Below are positions 8,751-19,600 of a stretch of 64,000 nucleotides of DNA, in pieces. Each line of letters begins with the position of its first letter. The stretch's first letter is position 1. This DNA comes from Microbacterium testaceum StLB037 (GTDB lineage: Bacteria > Actinomycetota > Actinomycetes > Actinomycetales > Microbacteriaceae): assembly GCF_000202635.1 (NCBI RefSeq), contig NC_015125.1:992001-1056000 (forward strand), written 5' to 3'. Below the pieces are notes generated by a model that was given only the letters and a program-made list of their open reading frames with translations, was not told the DNA's origin and did not search any database. Made by a program: the position numbers and the translations under genes.

Positions 8751-11224
8751 GTCGTGTCGCGCCGCCGGCGGGCCGGGCGCTTCCCCCTCTCGTCGCGGTG
8801 CGGCGGCCGTCGGCGCGTGGGGCGCGGGGCGAGGAACCGCAGGAACGATCTCAACGATACGGCTGCGAGCAGCCGCCGCCATCCGCCGCGCTGACGCGTG
8901 AGGCTTCGGCGTTCGGTGTCGACGATGCGCCAGAAGGCCGCGGCCTCGTCGGCGGTGACCGTCCGGGACGAGAAGACGGCGCGATCGGCTTCGTCGGCGA
9001 GGCGCACGCCGCTCTCCGTTCCGAGCGCGGCCGCGAGTTCGCGACGCGTGGGCGAGCGCGGGAGATCGCGGCCGGAATCGACGCCGGCATCCACGTACTC
9101 CTCCCAGCCGCCGGCGATCGCGGCTCGGGGATCCGGATCGCGACGGCGCCCGCGTCGGCGGACCGCCTTGGCGATCACGATGGCAAGGAACGGCCCGAAC
9201 AGCACCAGCACGACGAGGAGGGAGAATCCCGCGACGCGCAGGATCGGCCACAGCCAGGCGAGATCGAGGCCATCGGGGGCGCGATTCTCGTCGTTGAGGG
9301 TGTTGTCCTCCTGCACGGGAGCCGGCGGCACGACGTCGTCGACCGTATCGGGCCGCACCTCGGTGACGTTCTCCGGGTCGCGCTGTTCGGTGACCTCGAG
9401 GCTCGGGGACTGCTCGTGCTGCGGGGTCACGTCGATGGGAACCCACCGGCCGTCGGAACCCTGCACCTCGGTCCACGCGCTCAGATCATCGGCGCGGCAT
9501 GCTCCGGCCTCGCACGTCGGAAGATCGGGGTCGGCGGAGGTGAGCCGCGCGCCGACCACGACGCGTGCCGGGAAACCCAGCTGGTGCGCGACGAGAGCCA
9601 CGGCCACGGCGAACTGCTCGTCGTCGCCGACGGCGGCGACGTAATTTCCGGATGCCGCTGCCCGGGGATCGTCCTCTCGGTCGAGGAGGCGCTGGAACAT
9701 CGTCTCGATGCGGGCCACGGAGTGCCCCGACGCGCTCGGCTGCACCTGGTAGCCGGCGAGGTCCGCGGCCCACTTCGGAGCGGCCGCGCCGGCGGCCGGT
9801 GCGAGCCCGTGGCTCAGATATCCCCGTTCGCGGAGCATCTGCACGAGGGCGGCCAGGGCGGCTCCGTCGTCGCCCCTCTTGTGCTCGTCGACCCAGCGGC
9901 GCAGGTTCTCCCCACCGGACACCCCTCCGGGGGCGCCGGGGGCGGAGAGCGTCGCGAGGTCGGGGGCCGTCGGCTCCGTCGCCGTCAGACGGTATCGATC
10001 GCCCGGCACGAGTCCGCCGTCGGCGATCTGCACACCCGCCTCGGCCTCGGCGCTGTAGTAGAAGCGATCGGCCAGTTGGTTCTGCCGGTCCCCCGCGAAG
10101 GCGGCCTGAACGAGGCTCCCCGCCGTCGGCATCCAGATCCCTCCGAGGTCGCCGATCTCGATCTCGGCGTCGACGGCTCGACCATCCGCCGCCGGCAACC
10201 GGGACGGGACGCGGACGTAGCGGCCCTCCCCCGTGCCCGAGGAGCGGAAGATCTCGCCGTCGTAGGAATCGAGGGTGGCCACGCGGATGCGATCCGGCAG
10301 TGCTCCGTCCCCGCTCACGCGGAACAGCACGTCATCGACTCGGGAGTCGGAGAACATCGCCCGGTACTCGGACAGCGGGCTGACCGCCTCCGCGATCTGG
10401 CGCTCCGGCCCCGCGGCCGACCTCAGGACGCGGCGATCGGCATCGGCGGCCGCCCACGGTACGACGGCGACGGTCGCCAGGGCGGCGACCAGGATCATGC
10501 CCGCTCCGGCGAGGGTGCGGCGGCGGTCGGTGCGGGAGCGCCGCACGGTCGGCGCGACGGCGGCGAGCGCGTGCGTGCGCCGGAGCGAGCGGATCCTCTC
10601 ATCGCGGGCGCGCCAGGCCAGCCAGAGGACGGCGGAGAGCGGCGCGGCGAGACCCACCGCGGTCTCGACGGGGGCCGGGATCGACACGGGTCCCCACACG
10701 AGCGGAGCGCTGGGAGAGGTACGCCCGAAGAACAGGCCGAATCCCGCCATCAGCAGCCCGCTGACGACAGCGCCGGCCGACCGCCGATCGGCGCGCTGGG
10801 CGAGGGAGAGGGTGATGACGGTCCCGACGAGGAAGACCACGAGCGCGGGGACGAGCAGATTGCGGTACGCGCCCACCGGGAGATCCACCGTGACGAGGTC
10901 CTTCCACGCGACGAGCACCCCGGCCGAGGCCTCGCCGATCCCGCGCAGGATCTCGAGAGGCCCGCCGAGCCGCGACGGCACCGCCAGGGGTACCGCCAGC
11001 ACGAGGAAAGCCAGGACGGTGGCGGCGGCGATGATCCAGCCGCCCCACCGGCGCCAGGTCACGAGCGCCACCACCAGGGCTGCGGTGACCGTCGACACCG
11101 CCACGAGCACGACGAACGACCACGACGCGTAGATGGGCCACGCGGCGACCGCCGCGAGCACCACCGTCACCGCCGTGTACAGCGCACCCGCCACCACGCG
11201 CCCGGGATGCCTCGCGTCCGTCAC
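8747..11224 (-). CDS. TgpA-like membrane protein with a transglutaminase fold lacking Cys and His
   Basis: 825 residues. The N-terminus has about seven membrane helices (residues ~10-225, DUF3488/TgpA type), then another helix near 265-290. An extracytoplasmic segment of about 350 residues contains the transglutaminase-like core (~500-600), followed by a final helix near 665-690 and a cytoplasmic basic tail. The core has the right framework (GFPARVVVGAR, AWTEVQGSDGRWVPIDVTP), but the catalytic Cys position in G-x-C-x-x-F is Asp535 (GDDEQF) and the His position before AWxEV is Ser582; only Asp598 remains. It is therefore probably a non-catalytic scaffold. I chose GTG 11224 because it makes a GTGA overlap with the DUF58 gene and removes an unsupported 36-residue extension. 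Confidence 0.85.
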   Translation of the reverse strand: MTDARHPGRVVAGALYTAVTVVLAAVAAWPIYASWSFVVLVAVSTVTAALVVALVTWRRWGGWIIAAATVLAFLVLAVPLAVPSRLGGPLEILRGIGEASAGVLVAWKDLVTVDLPVGAYRNLLVPALVVFLVGTVITLSLAQRADRRSAGAVVSGLLMAGFGLFFGRTSPSAPLVWGPVSIPAPVETAVGLAAPLSAVLWLAWRARDERIRSLRRTHALAAVAPTVRRSRTDRRRTLAGAGMILVAALATVAVVPWAAADADRRVLRSAAGPERQIAEAVSPLSEYRAMFSDSRVDDVLFRVSGDGALPDRIRVATLDSYDGEIFRSSGTGEGRYVRVPSRLPAADGRAVDAEIEIGDLGGIWMPTAGSLVQAAFAGDRQNQLADRFYYSAEAEAGVQIADGGLVPGDRYRLTATEPTAPDLATLSAPGAPGGVSGGENLRRWVDEHKRGDDGAALAALVQMLRERGYLSHGLAPAAGAAAPKWAADLAGYQVQPSASGHSVARIETMFQRLLDREDDPRAAASGNYVAAVGDDEQFAVAVALVAHQLGFPARVVVGARLTSADPDLPTCEAGACRADDLSAWTEVQGSDGRWVPIDVTPQHEQSPSLEVTEQRDPENVTEVRPDTVDDVVPPAPVQEDNTLNDENRAPDGLDLAWLWPILRVAGFSLLVVLVLFGPFLAIVIAKAVRRRGRRRDPDPRAAIAGGWEEYVDAGVDSGRDLPRSPTRRELAAALGTESGVRLADEADRAVFSSRTVTADEAAAFWRIVDTERRSLTRQRGGWRRLLAAVSLRSFLRFLAPRPTRRRPPHRDERGKRPARRRRDTT

Positions 11225-12597
11225 GACGTCGCTCCGCGCACGAGGAGGCCGGAGAGGTCGTCGAGCGTGCCGATGGTGAGCACCGTCAGCCCGGCGATGC
11301 TCTGCATGCGCGGGTGCGCACGCTCGTCGCACACGACGGCCGCCACGGCGGTGTCGACGGGGAAGGCGAGCGCGGCCTGGCGTACGCGCGCGAGGGGCAC
11401 GCGGGAGCCGACGACGACGAACGCGATCGAGAGTCGTTCGTTGGACTCGGATGCCAGGCGGCAGATGTCCGAGACCGACATGGTGTTGTCGGAGCGCTCG
11501 AGGGCGCTGAACCCGTCGAGCATCTGCCGCGGGGTGACCGTCGGGATATGACGGATCGCGCGCAGCCGTCCCTTCACCACGCGCGGGATCTCGGAACCTG
11601 TGACGATGTCGATGTCCCGCGCGTCGCGAACGGCCCGCAGCCCGAGAGAGGCCGCGGCGGACACGGCGAGCTCGTACTCGTCGGCGTCGAGGTACTCCTG
11701 CGATGCGGCGCCGAGGACGACGGCCATACGGGAGCGGAGGGATTCCTCGTACTGACGCACCATGAGCCGGCCGGTCTTCGCCGTGGACTTCCAGTGCACC
11801 TGGCGCTGCGAGTCGCCGGGCGCGTACTCGCGGATCGCGTGGAACGACATGTCGGCGTCGACGAGGCGACGGCTCGCGTTCCCTTCGAGGTCGCGCACGA
11901 GACCGGCGCTCGTCGACGGCAGAGCCACCGTACGAGGGTGGACGAACAACTCGCTCTCGTCGTCGAAGGCGTGCTCGCGGCGCAGCAGCCCGACGGGATC
12001 GCTCCGCACGGTCGTGACGGGTCCGACCGTGACCACACCGCGCGGCAGGGGCGGGACCTCCAACGTCTCGGTGATGCTGTGCCCGGGGCGCAGCAACGGC
12101 ACACCGAACTCGACGAGCCCCGCCCCCACGGGGATGTCGAGGCGCCCGGGGAGCGCGACGCGCGTGCTCTCGTTGCGGACGACGATCTCGCCCGTCACGC
12201 CGTGCCCGGCGACGACGCGCTCGCGCGCGAGCGTCAGATCGACCGCGTAGGCACGGGAGCCGAAGAGGAACGGCACGCTCATGAGGAGCAGCAGAAGAGC
12301 GGCGCTACCGGCCACGATCCATTCCACCCAGCCGAACACGAGGCCGAGGCCGAGGCCCGCGGTCGCGGCGATCGCCACGACGGCGCCCGCCGGACGAACG
12401 GTGCGCCCCGCCCACCGCGCCGCGGTGAGCACCGCTTCGCTCGTCGCACGCCACGCCTCGGCGGCGCGGACGACCGTGCGCACGAGGCGCCGGGCGCGCC
12501 GTGTCGATGTGGACGTGACCGAGGTCCGGGACCCGGTGCCGACGGTGCCGGCGGAGGTGCGTGTCAGCCGCGATTCGGTGACGCTCACGTCGGGCAT
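11221..12597 (-). CDS. DUF58 domain protein with two membrane helices
   Basis: 458 residues starting MPDVSVTESRL. The first ~80 residues are basic. A pair of hydrophobic helices follows (~85-135, AGAVVAIAATAGLGLGLVFG and IVAGSAALLLLLMSVPFLFG), then a beta-rich region and the DUF58 signature near 280-330 (DADMSFHAIREYAPGDSQRQVHWKSTAKTGRLMVRQYEES). DUF58 proteins have a von Willebrand A-like fold and are typical partners of MoxR ATPases. The ATG at 12597 lies 25 nt after the moxR stop; a longer in-frame version would run inside moxR and was rejected. It ends in a GTGA overlap with the transglutaminase-like gene. Confidence 0.9.
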   Translation of the reverse strand: MPDVSVTESRLTRTSAGTVGTGSRTSVTSTSTRRARRLVRTVVRAAEAWRATSEAVLTAARWAGRTVRPAGAVVAIAATAGLGLGLVFGWVEWIVAGSAALLLLLMSVPFLFGSRAYAVDLTLARERVVAGHGVTGEIVVRNESTRVALPGRLDIPVGAGLVEFGVPLLRPGHSITETLEVPPLPRGVVTVGPVTTVRSDPVGLLRREHAFDDESELFVHPRTVALPSTSAGLVRDLEGNASRRLVDADMSFHAIREYAPGDSQRQVHWKSTAKTGRLMVRQYEESLRSRMAVVLGAASQEYLDADEYELAVSAAASLGLRAVRDARDIDIVTGSEIPRVVKGRLRAIRHIPTVTPRQMLDGFSALERSDNTMSVSDICRLASESNERLSIAFVVVGSRVPLARVRQAALAFPVDTAVAAVVCDERAHPRMQSIAGLTVLTIGTLDDLSGLLVRGATS

Positions 12598-12622
12598 GGC
12601 GGGGCTCCGGGCGGGAGGGGCG

Positions 12623-13597
12623 TCATCGCGCGCGTTCGCTCTCGCGCTGCGTCGGCGGGGCGACGTCGAGGAGCACCTGGCCGATGACCGCCTCGGCGGT
12701 GACGCCGTCGAACTCGGCCTCGGGGTGGAGGATGAGCCGGTGCGACAGCACCGCCACGGCGAGCGCCTTGACGTCGTCGGGGGTGGCGTAGGTCCGCCCC
12801 TGCGCGGCGGCGCGGGTACGCGTGGCCCGGGTGAGCGCGAGGGCGCCGCGGATGCTGACGCCGAGGCGGACTTCGTCGGCGGAGCGGGTGGCATCCACCA
12901 GTCGGGCGATGTAGTCGAGGACGAGCGCGTCGACGTAGACGGTGGCGGTGAGGTCGGCCATTCCGACGAGCGCCTGCGGCGTGATGATGGCGCGCAGGTC
13001 CCCGGTCGCGATGGCGGCGCCGCCGAGGATGCGCACCGTCGCCGCGTGGTCGGGGTAGCCGAGCGAGGTCCGCAGGAGGAAGCGGTCGAGCTGGGCCTCG
13101 GGGAGACGGTACGTGCCGGCCTGCTCCACGGGGTTCTGCGTCGCCAGGACGAGGAAGGGGACGCCCACCTCTCGCGAGACGCCGTCGATGGTGACGCGAC
13201 CCTCTTCCATGACCTCGAGCAGCGCGGACTGGGTCTTCGGGCTCGCGCGGTTGATCTCGTCGGCCAGGACGATGTTGGCGAAGATCGGCCCGGCGTGGAA
13301 CTCGAAGCGACCGGTCTTCTGGTCGTAGACGGTGATGCCCGTGATGTCGCCCGGAAGCAGGTCGGGGGTGAACTGGATGCGGGTGTTCGTCCCCTGGACC
13401 GACTGAGCGACGGCGCGGGCCAGCGAGGTCTTGCCCGTGCCCGGAACGTCTTCGAGCAGGACGTGCCCGTCGCTGAGCATCGCGGTGAGCACCAGCTCGA
13501 CGACGTGCCGCTTGCCGAGCACGGCGCGCTCGACGTTGTCGGCGATCTGCGAGAACGTCTGCGCGAACCAGGTGGCCTGCTCCTGGGTGATCGTCAT
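12623..13597 (-). CDS. MoxR-family AAA+ ATPase
   Basis: 324 residues, the usual MoxR length. Walker A GTGKT is at 53-57 and Walker B with its Asn extension (LADEINRA) at 111-118. Further motifs are the sensor-1 region (LATQNPVEQAGTYRLPEAQLDRF) and the C-terminal lid (GASPRGALALTRA-like, here GVSIRGALALTRA). MoxR proteins act as cytoplasmic chaperone-like ATPases that remodel partner proteins, usually with DUF58 or VWA partners, as here. The ATG has AGAAAGAG at a suitable distance upstream. A 66-nt gap separates it from the giant surface protein gene, the only appreciable gap in this operon. Confidence 0.95.
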   Translation of the reverse strand: MTITQEQATWFAQTFSQIADNVERAVLGKRHVVELVLTAMLSDGHVLLEDVPGTGKTSLARAVAQSVQGTNTRIQFTPDLLPGDITGITVYDQKTGRFEFHAGPIFANIVLADEINRASPKTQSALLEVMEEGRVTIDGVSREVGVPFLVLATQNPVEQAGTYRLPEAQLDRFLLRTSLGYPDHAATVRILGGAAIATGDLRAIITPQALVGMADLTATVYVDALVLDYIARLVDATRSADEVRLGVSIRGALALTRATRTRAAAQGRTYATPDDVKALAVAVLSHRLILHPEAEFDGVTAEAVIGQVLLDVAPPTQRESERAR

Positions 13598-13663
13598 GTG
13601 GGTGGTCTCTTTCTGGTGGGGATGCCGGCGGGGGATGGATGCCGGGGAGTCGGGGGGGCTGTG

Positions 13664-16600
13664 TCAGGGCTTCGTGGGGGTTGCGGGCGAGCAGGTGCCG
13701 GAGACGTCGAGTGTTGCTCCGTCCAGTCCCCAGCCTTGCCCGGACCAGTCGACGACGACCGAGATGTTCTCGACGCGCACGGCACCGACGGGAACGCGAT
13801 CGCTGCCCTCGGGACGGTCGATCTTGACCCCCTTCGCGTCGTAGTACACCGCCTTCGACGTGTTCGGCTTCATGACCGCCTCGTCGTTGCTCGAGCTCCA
13901 CGAGAGGTCGAGGCTTTCGCCCGCGACACACGCACGAACCCGTGCGGCGGCCACGACCTGGTACGGCGCGCTCCCCTGGGCGGGTGTTACTCGACCCGTC
14001 TCAGAGGTGGTGCCCCAGAACCTGTGCTGGAAGTACACGCCGATACCCGGGTCACTGCCGAACACTCCACTGGGGAGGTTCGTGTACTTGACGTCGTTGT
14101 TGTTCGGCGGGGCATTCCCGGGCTCGATGTCCTTGTCGATGTACCAGCGCGCTTCCGTGCGTTCGTCCCTGACTTCGACGGTCGGCTTCGCGTCGACGCG
14201 GAAGGTGTACCCGCGCGGAGCCGCCCGATCCTGATCGACGCGGTGCGGCTTCGTCAGCGGGTCGGCGGAACCGTAGGTCTTGCCCTGGTACACCGAATCG
14301 ACGCAGGCCGTGAAGGTGTACTCCTCGCCGTCCCTCTTGCCGGGGAACTCCCGGCGCGGCCCGCCGTCTCCCGTGCGGCAGTTCGTCCCCTCCACGATCC
14401 CGTAGCGGAGGTCGGAATCGGTGCCGTTCGGGCTGGCCGTCGCCTGCGCCACGATCGTCGTCGAGCCGTCGGACGCGGCACGCGAGGTGAGGGTCAGGTC
14501 GAGACCGGTCGGCCTGCCGACGCCGTGGGCGCGGAAGGTCAGGACACCGCCCTCGACCGTGCCGCCCAACCCCGGGGGGACGTCGAAGCGCGACCGCGGG
14601 GTCACGCGGACCTCGGTCGAGGAGTTGCTTCCGACCCGGAAACCCTTGATCGGCACGTCCTGCTGGTTGCGTCCCACGGAGACGGTCTGCGTCTCGCCCG
14701 TGCTGCTGCGGATCTCGAGGGAGCCGGTCTCGGCGGCATCCACTCCCTTGACCGTGATGTCCACGACGTTCCCGGAGCCGTCGTCGGTCACGGTGGGCGT
14801 CCAGTCCACGCTGTCGGGGCGCGGGGGCGGGTCGTAGGCCCACGCCGTCGTGCGCACGGACCCGCGCGATTCGCCCACATTGTTCACGGCCGTCACCACG
14901 TACTCGCGCTGATCGCCGTTCGGCGCCGCGATCGTCGGGCAGCCTCCGTCGGCCGCGCACTGGGCGACGACGTCGCCGCGGTAGCGCACCACGAAGCCGG
15001 AGAGGCCCGGGTAGGCGCGCCGCGCCTCGCCCGCATCGACGCGGAGGGTGACGGAGCCGTCGGCGTACGCGGACTGACGCACACTCGCGGGCGCTCGCGG
15101 GTACCCCTGGAGGTCGAGAACCACGCGCGCGTCGCGGGGACCTGCGGTGGAGCGACCCTGGGCATCGCGCAGCGTCACGCTCGCCGCGCAGGTGGCGCCG
15201 GGAGCGTCGCTCGTCCACGAGGCGGTGATGCTCGAGGCGGAGGCGACCGCGAAGCTCACGCCGGTGCACGTTCCCGTCGGGCGCACGCTCACGACCTCGA
15301 GGGGCGTGCGCGGGAGCGGATTGACCTCTCCGTCGGCGCCGACCACCTCGATCGGGCACGACGACCCGTCTGCCTGCGAGCATTGGCGCCCCGTCGTTCC
15401 CCCCTGCGGGAGGGTCGACGGGGCCGCTCCCACCCGCAGCACGAGGCGCGCGGGCGCGACGGCGTTGTGGCTCGTCACCGTGATGATCGCCGCGTTCTCG
15501 GTCCCGGGGACCGCGCGATCCGCGCCGGTGACGGTGACGGTCGATCCGTCGAGGGTGACGGACGAGAACGCCGAGCCGGAGTAGTCGAGCGCGTAGCGGA
15601 TGCTGTTCCAATCCTCGCGGCCCAGCTGCCACGAGGTCATGTTGCGCAGGTCGAACGTCGCGGTCTCGCCCGGGCCGACGGTCAGCGATCCGGGTCGGAG
15701 CTCGGGTTGCGGGTTACGCGCCACCACACCGATCGGAACCGACAGGAGCGTCCATTCCTGCGTCCCCGCGATACGCACGGGGACGGTGCACACGTCGCTC
15801 CACGGCGATCCGGTGCCCGCGTCGTAGGTCACCCGGGTTCCCGAGATCGTGCAGCGCGCCTCGGCACGGGCGCCGCTCGTGGTGGCCTCCGTGCCGACCT
15901 CGAGGGTCGCGCGGCGGGGAACCGCGACGAGGGATGCCATGTCGAACTCGACCGACGAGAGTTCATCGACGCGCTGCGCCGCGTTGGGGCGGAGGGCGAG
16001 GGTCACGTCATCGTCGCCCGGGACGCGCAGGAAGGCGTAAGTGGTCACCTCGGCACCGTCGACCGTGCCGGTGACAGCGAAGGGGATGATGCGCCGGGTG
16101 GAAGGCAGGTCGCCCGAGAGGCGTCGTCCGTCGAGACGGACATCCGTGGGATTGCCCCAGAGCGCGACCCTCAGGTCGCTCACGTCGCCGCCCGACCAGG
16201 TCGCGCGCCCTTCGAGCACATCGACGCCCGTGGTGAAGTCGTCCCGGTCCTCGACCGTCAGCGCCGTGTCGGCCACCACCGGGTAGTCGGGCACGCTCTC
16301 GCGCACGACCTTGACGACGATGAGCCCCCTTCCGGTGTTCCCCGAGTCGGATGCCACGTCGTAGAGGAACGACATCGTCGCGGGAGCGTCCCCGGCGCGG
16401 ATGACCACCCCGGTGTCGGTGACCGACTCGACCCGCTCCGCCAGTCGCGCGTACTCGGGGTTGTCCTCGCCGTCGGCGAGGGTCTGAGGAAGATCCGGAC
16501 GGACCCCGGTGAGCGTCAGCCGGCCCTGGGTCGGGTCGATGTCGTTCGCGAGCGGGCTCACGCGGAGCCGGCTGTCGGCCCCCGCCTGCACCTGCACGTA

Positions 16601-19600
16601 GTCGGTGAAGGTGATCGGGCTCGGGTTGGCCTCGGCATCGAGGACGCCGATGCGCACGGTGCCCTCGCCCGTCGCTCCCGCCGTGTCGGCCACGCGGTAA
16701 CGGAACGCCACCTGGCCGCGGTCTCCCGGCACCGACGAGTAGACGATCGAGAGCCCGTCGGGAGAGATCGCCGCGGTGCCCCGATCGGGCTGTGAGACGA
16801 TCCGGTCGAGCGTCACCGCGTCGCCGTCGGGGTCGACCCCGAAGCTGCTGAAGGGGATCGTGGTCGTCCCCCCGCTCAACACCCGTCCCTGCAGGGTGTC
16901 CGGCACCGGTGCCCGGTTGGCGTCATTGCCGAGCACCGTGATGTGGACCGTCGCCTCGTCCCAGAGCGAGGGCGCCCCCGTGGTGTACACGCGGTACGTC
17001 ACCTCGTACGAGCCCGGCGCGGCGGGTGCGAGGTAGCGCAGCACCCCGCCCGAGGCGAAGGCCAGCGCATCGCTCGCCGGCTGGGCGCTCACGCTCGCGG
17101 GATCCAGCGTGGGCCGTCCGCCGGCGGGGGACACGTCGTTGTCGAGCACGGGGATGTCGACCTGCGCCCCGGCGCGGACGGTGACCGTGTCGTCGACGGC
17201 GATCGGCGCGATCTCGGGGGCCGGGGGAAGGAGATAGACCGTCGCCTCGCCGGCGACCCGCGCGCCCTCGTCGTCGGTTCCGTCGCTCACGCTGTAGGTC
17301 ACGGTCCCCAGGAGGCCCGCCTCCCCGCCGGCGGTGCTCCCCGAGACGCGGAGGTCGTTCTGACCGACGGTGTCGACGCTGAGCGAGGCTCCGTCCTGCG
17401 CCGCGGCGACGACGTCGCTCAGCAGGAGCACGCGTCCCGTGGGGTTCGACACGGCGGAGAACACGTCGAGTGTCGCGTCCTCCTGGGGGCGCACGAAAGC
17501 CACGACGGGAGCTGTCGCCAATTGCGCCGGCGCATCGGCGGCCAGGAGCGTGATGCGGGCGGTGCCCGTGGCATCCCGTCCCCCGTCCGAGACGGTGAAA
17601 TCGACCCGGTACACCCCGGGCTGGGACGCGCTGAAGTCGAAGGTCGTGCTGCCGCCGACGACACCGGCCGTCGCCGCCGCGTCGTCGAGGACGCGCACGG
17701 AGCTGAGCGAGATGGCCCCCGCCGTCCCGGTCACGTGCGGCCCGACATCGACGGTGAGGCCCGATCCGACCGTGTCGACCACGGCGAACGACTGCACGGC
17801 GAGCTTCGGGTCGGGCGCGACGCGGATGAGCAGCGGTTTCGTCGCCACCGCCCCCGCCGTATCGGCCACGGTGACATCGAGCTGTACGGTCTGCTCGCCG
17901 CCCGACCCGTCGTCGGCGTGCTGGTAGACCACCTCTCCGGCGGGCGTCGAGGTGACGCTGCCGACGCCGCCGGGGTTGTCGACCGACAGCAGGAGCAGAG
18001 GGTCGCCGTCGGGGTCGACCCAGCCCGGGAGGACAGGAACCGTGATCGTTCCTCCGCGCGCGACCTCCGGCGTGGGCCACGGCTGCAGGCACTTCTCGAC
18101 CCCGCACCAGACGGGAGCGGCGTTGGCGGTCTCGGGCGACACGGTGAGGGTGACGGTCGTCGGAGCCGAGGTCAGCCCGTCGGGCGTCGTGCCGTCGGTC
18201 ACCGCGTAGGAGAAGGTCGCCGTGCCCGTCGCCTCCGGGCGGACGCGCACGGTGAGTCGCTGGTTGTCGTCGGTGAGGCTCAGTTGACCGAACCCGGGGT
18301 CGAGACCGGTGACGCTCTCGCCGACGATGCTCAGCACGTCCTCGTTCGGGTCGTGGTCGTTCAGGAGCACCGGAAGCGTGACCAGCCGGCCCGCTCTGAC
18401 TCCGAACGCGTCGGGTTCCGCGATCGGCGGCTTCGGGTCGAGCACGACGCTGAGCTGCTCGTCGCTCTGGACGGCGGCCTGCTCGGTCCGGTCGTCGAGG
18501 CTCCAGTTCTGACTCGACGCCACGAGCGCCCCGTCGGGGACCGTCCACACCCACCCGCTGCGCGTCTCGTTGAGGATCACGGCGTGATCGGTCGCGACGA
18601 AGACGGGGCGTCGTTGGTCGGGAAGCGTTCCGCCCGCGTAGTCGAGCGAGGTCTCTCCCCCGTCGGAGCGCCACAGCGTGCCGCCCGCTTCGCCCGGGAG
18701 CAGCCACGCGGCGTACGCGACGCCTCCGCGGGACAGGGGTTTGGCGGGCTGGCCGAGCACCGTCTGGCCGGCGCCCACCTCGCGCTGCGGTCCGGAGCCG
18801 TCGGTGGGGATCGCCCAGAGGGACTGCTCGTCTGCGGCGTAGACGACCGCGCTCCCGGAATCGGGCGCACCGACGACCAACTGGTCGGCCACGGCGATGT
18901 CGACCGGATCGGTCCCGCGCACCCACACCCGCCCGGCCTCGGCGTCGACCAGGACCCAGGCATCGCCCGCGGCCGAGATCACCGGTGACGCGACGTCGGC
19001 GGTCAACGGGTCGCGGCCGCGCAGCTCATCGGCCGCGATGTCGTAGCGGATCACCGAGCCGTCGACCGACGAGTAGGCGAAGAGCATTCCACGGTCGTCG
19101 AGGGCGATGGCATCCGCGGTGTAGGAAGGCGTGTCGCCGCCCGCCGTGTCGAACGGATCGAGTTCGGATGCCGCCTGTCCGGCCTCGCTCAACCGCCCCG
19201 CGAAGAGCGTGCCGGTGTCGGTGCGGTACACGACGAAGTCGCCCGCGGTGACGACCGACGTGGTGCCGGGCGGGGTGTCGGGAGCCGACGCGAGCTGATC
19301 TTCCTGGAGGTTGACCGGCTGTGCTTCGTCGATGCGCGACAGCTTGCTGTAGCTGTCGGTGAAGAGGTAGGCCCCGTCCGCGCTCTGCGCGACCTCGCTC
19401 GGGTTGCCCGCGGAGCGCACCGTGTCGAGCTCACCGACGGAGGTGTTCACGCGCGCGTAGCGCTGACCTTCGCCGGTCTGCAGCGCCCAGACCGAGGTGT
19501 CGACCTCGGGCGTCTCCTGCGCGTCGAGCCCGGGCCAGACGACGCTGGCGGTGATGACGAGTGCCGCCGCGGCGAGGGTCGCCGCGAGCCCGGCGATCGT

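Noticed and set aside
12281..16795. Open frame of 1504 codons on the plus strand across moxR and the giant protein gene
   Set aside because: It crosses gene boundaries of the opposite strand and has shadow composition.
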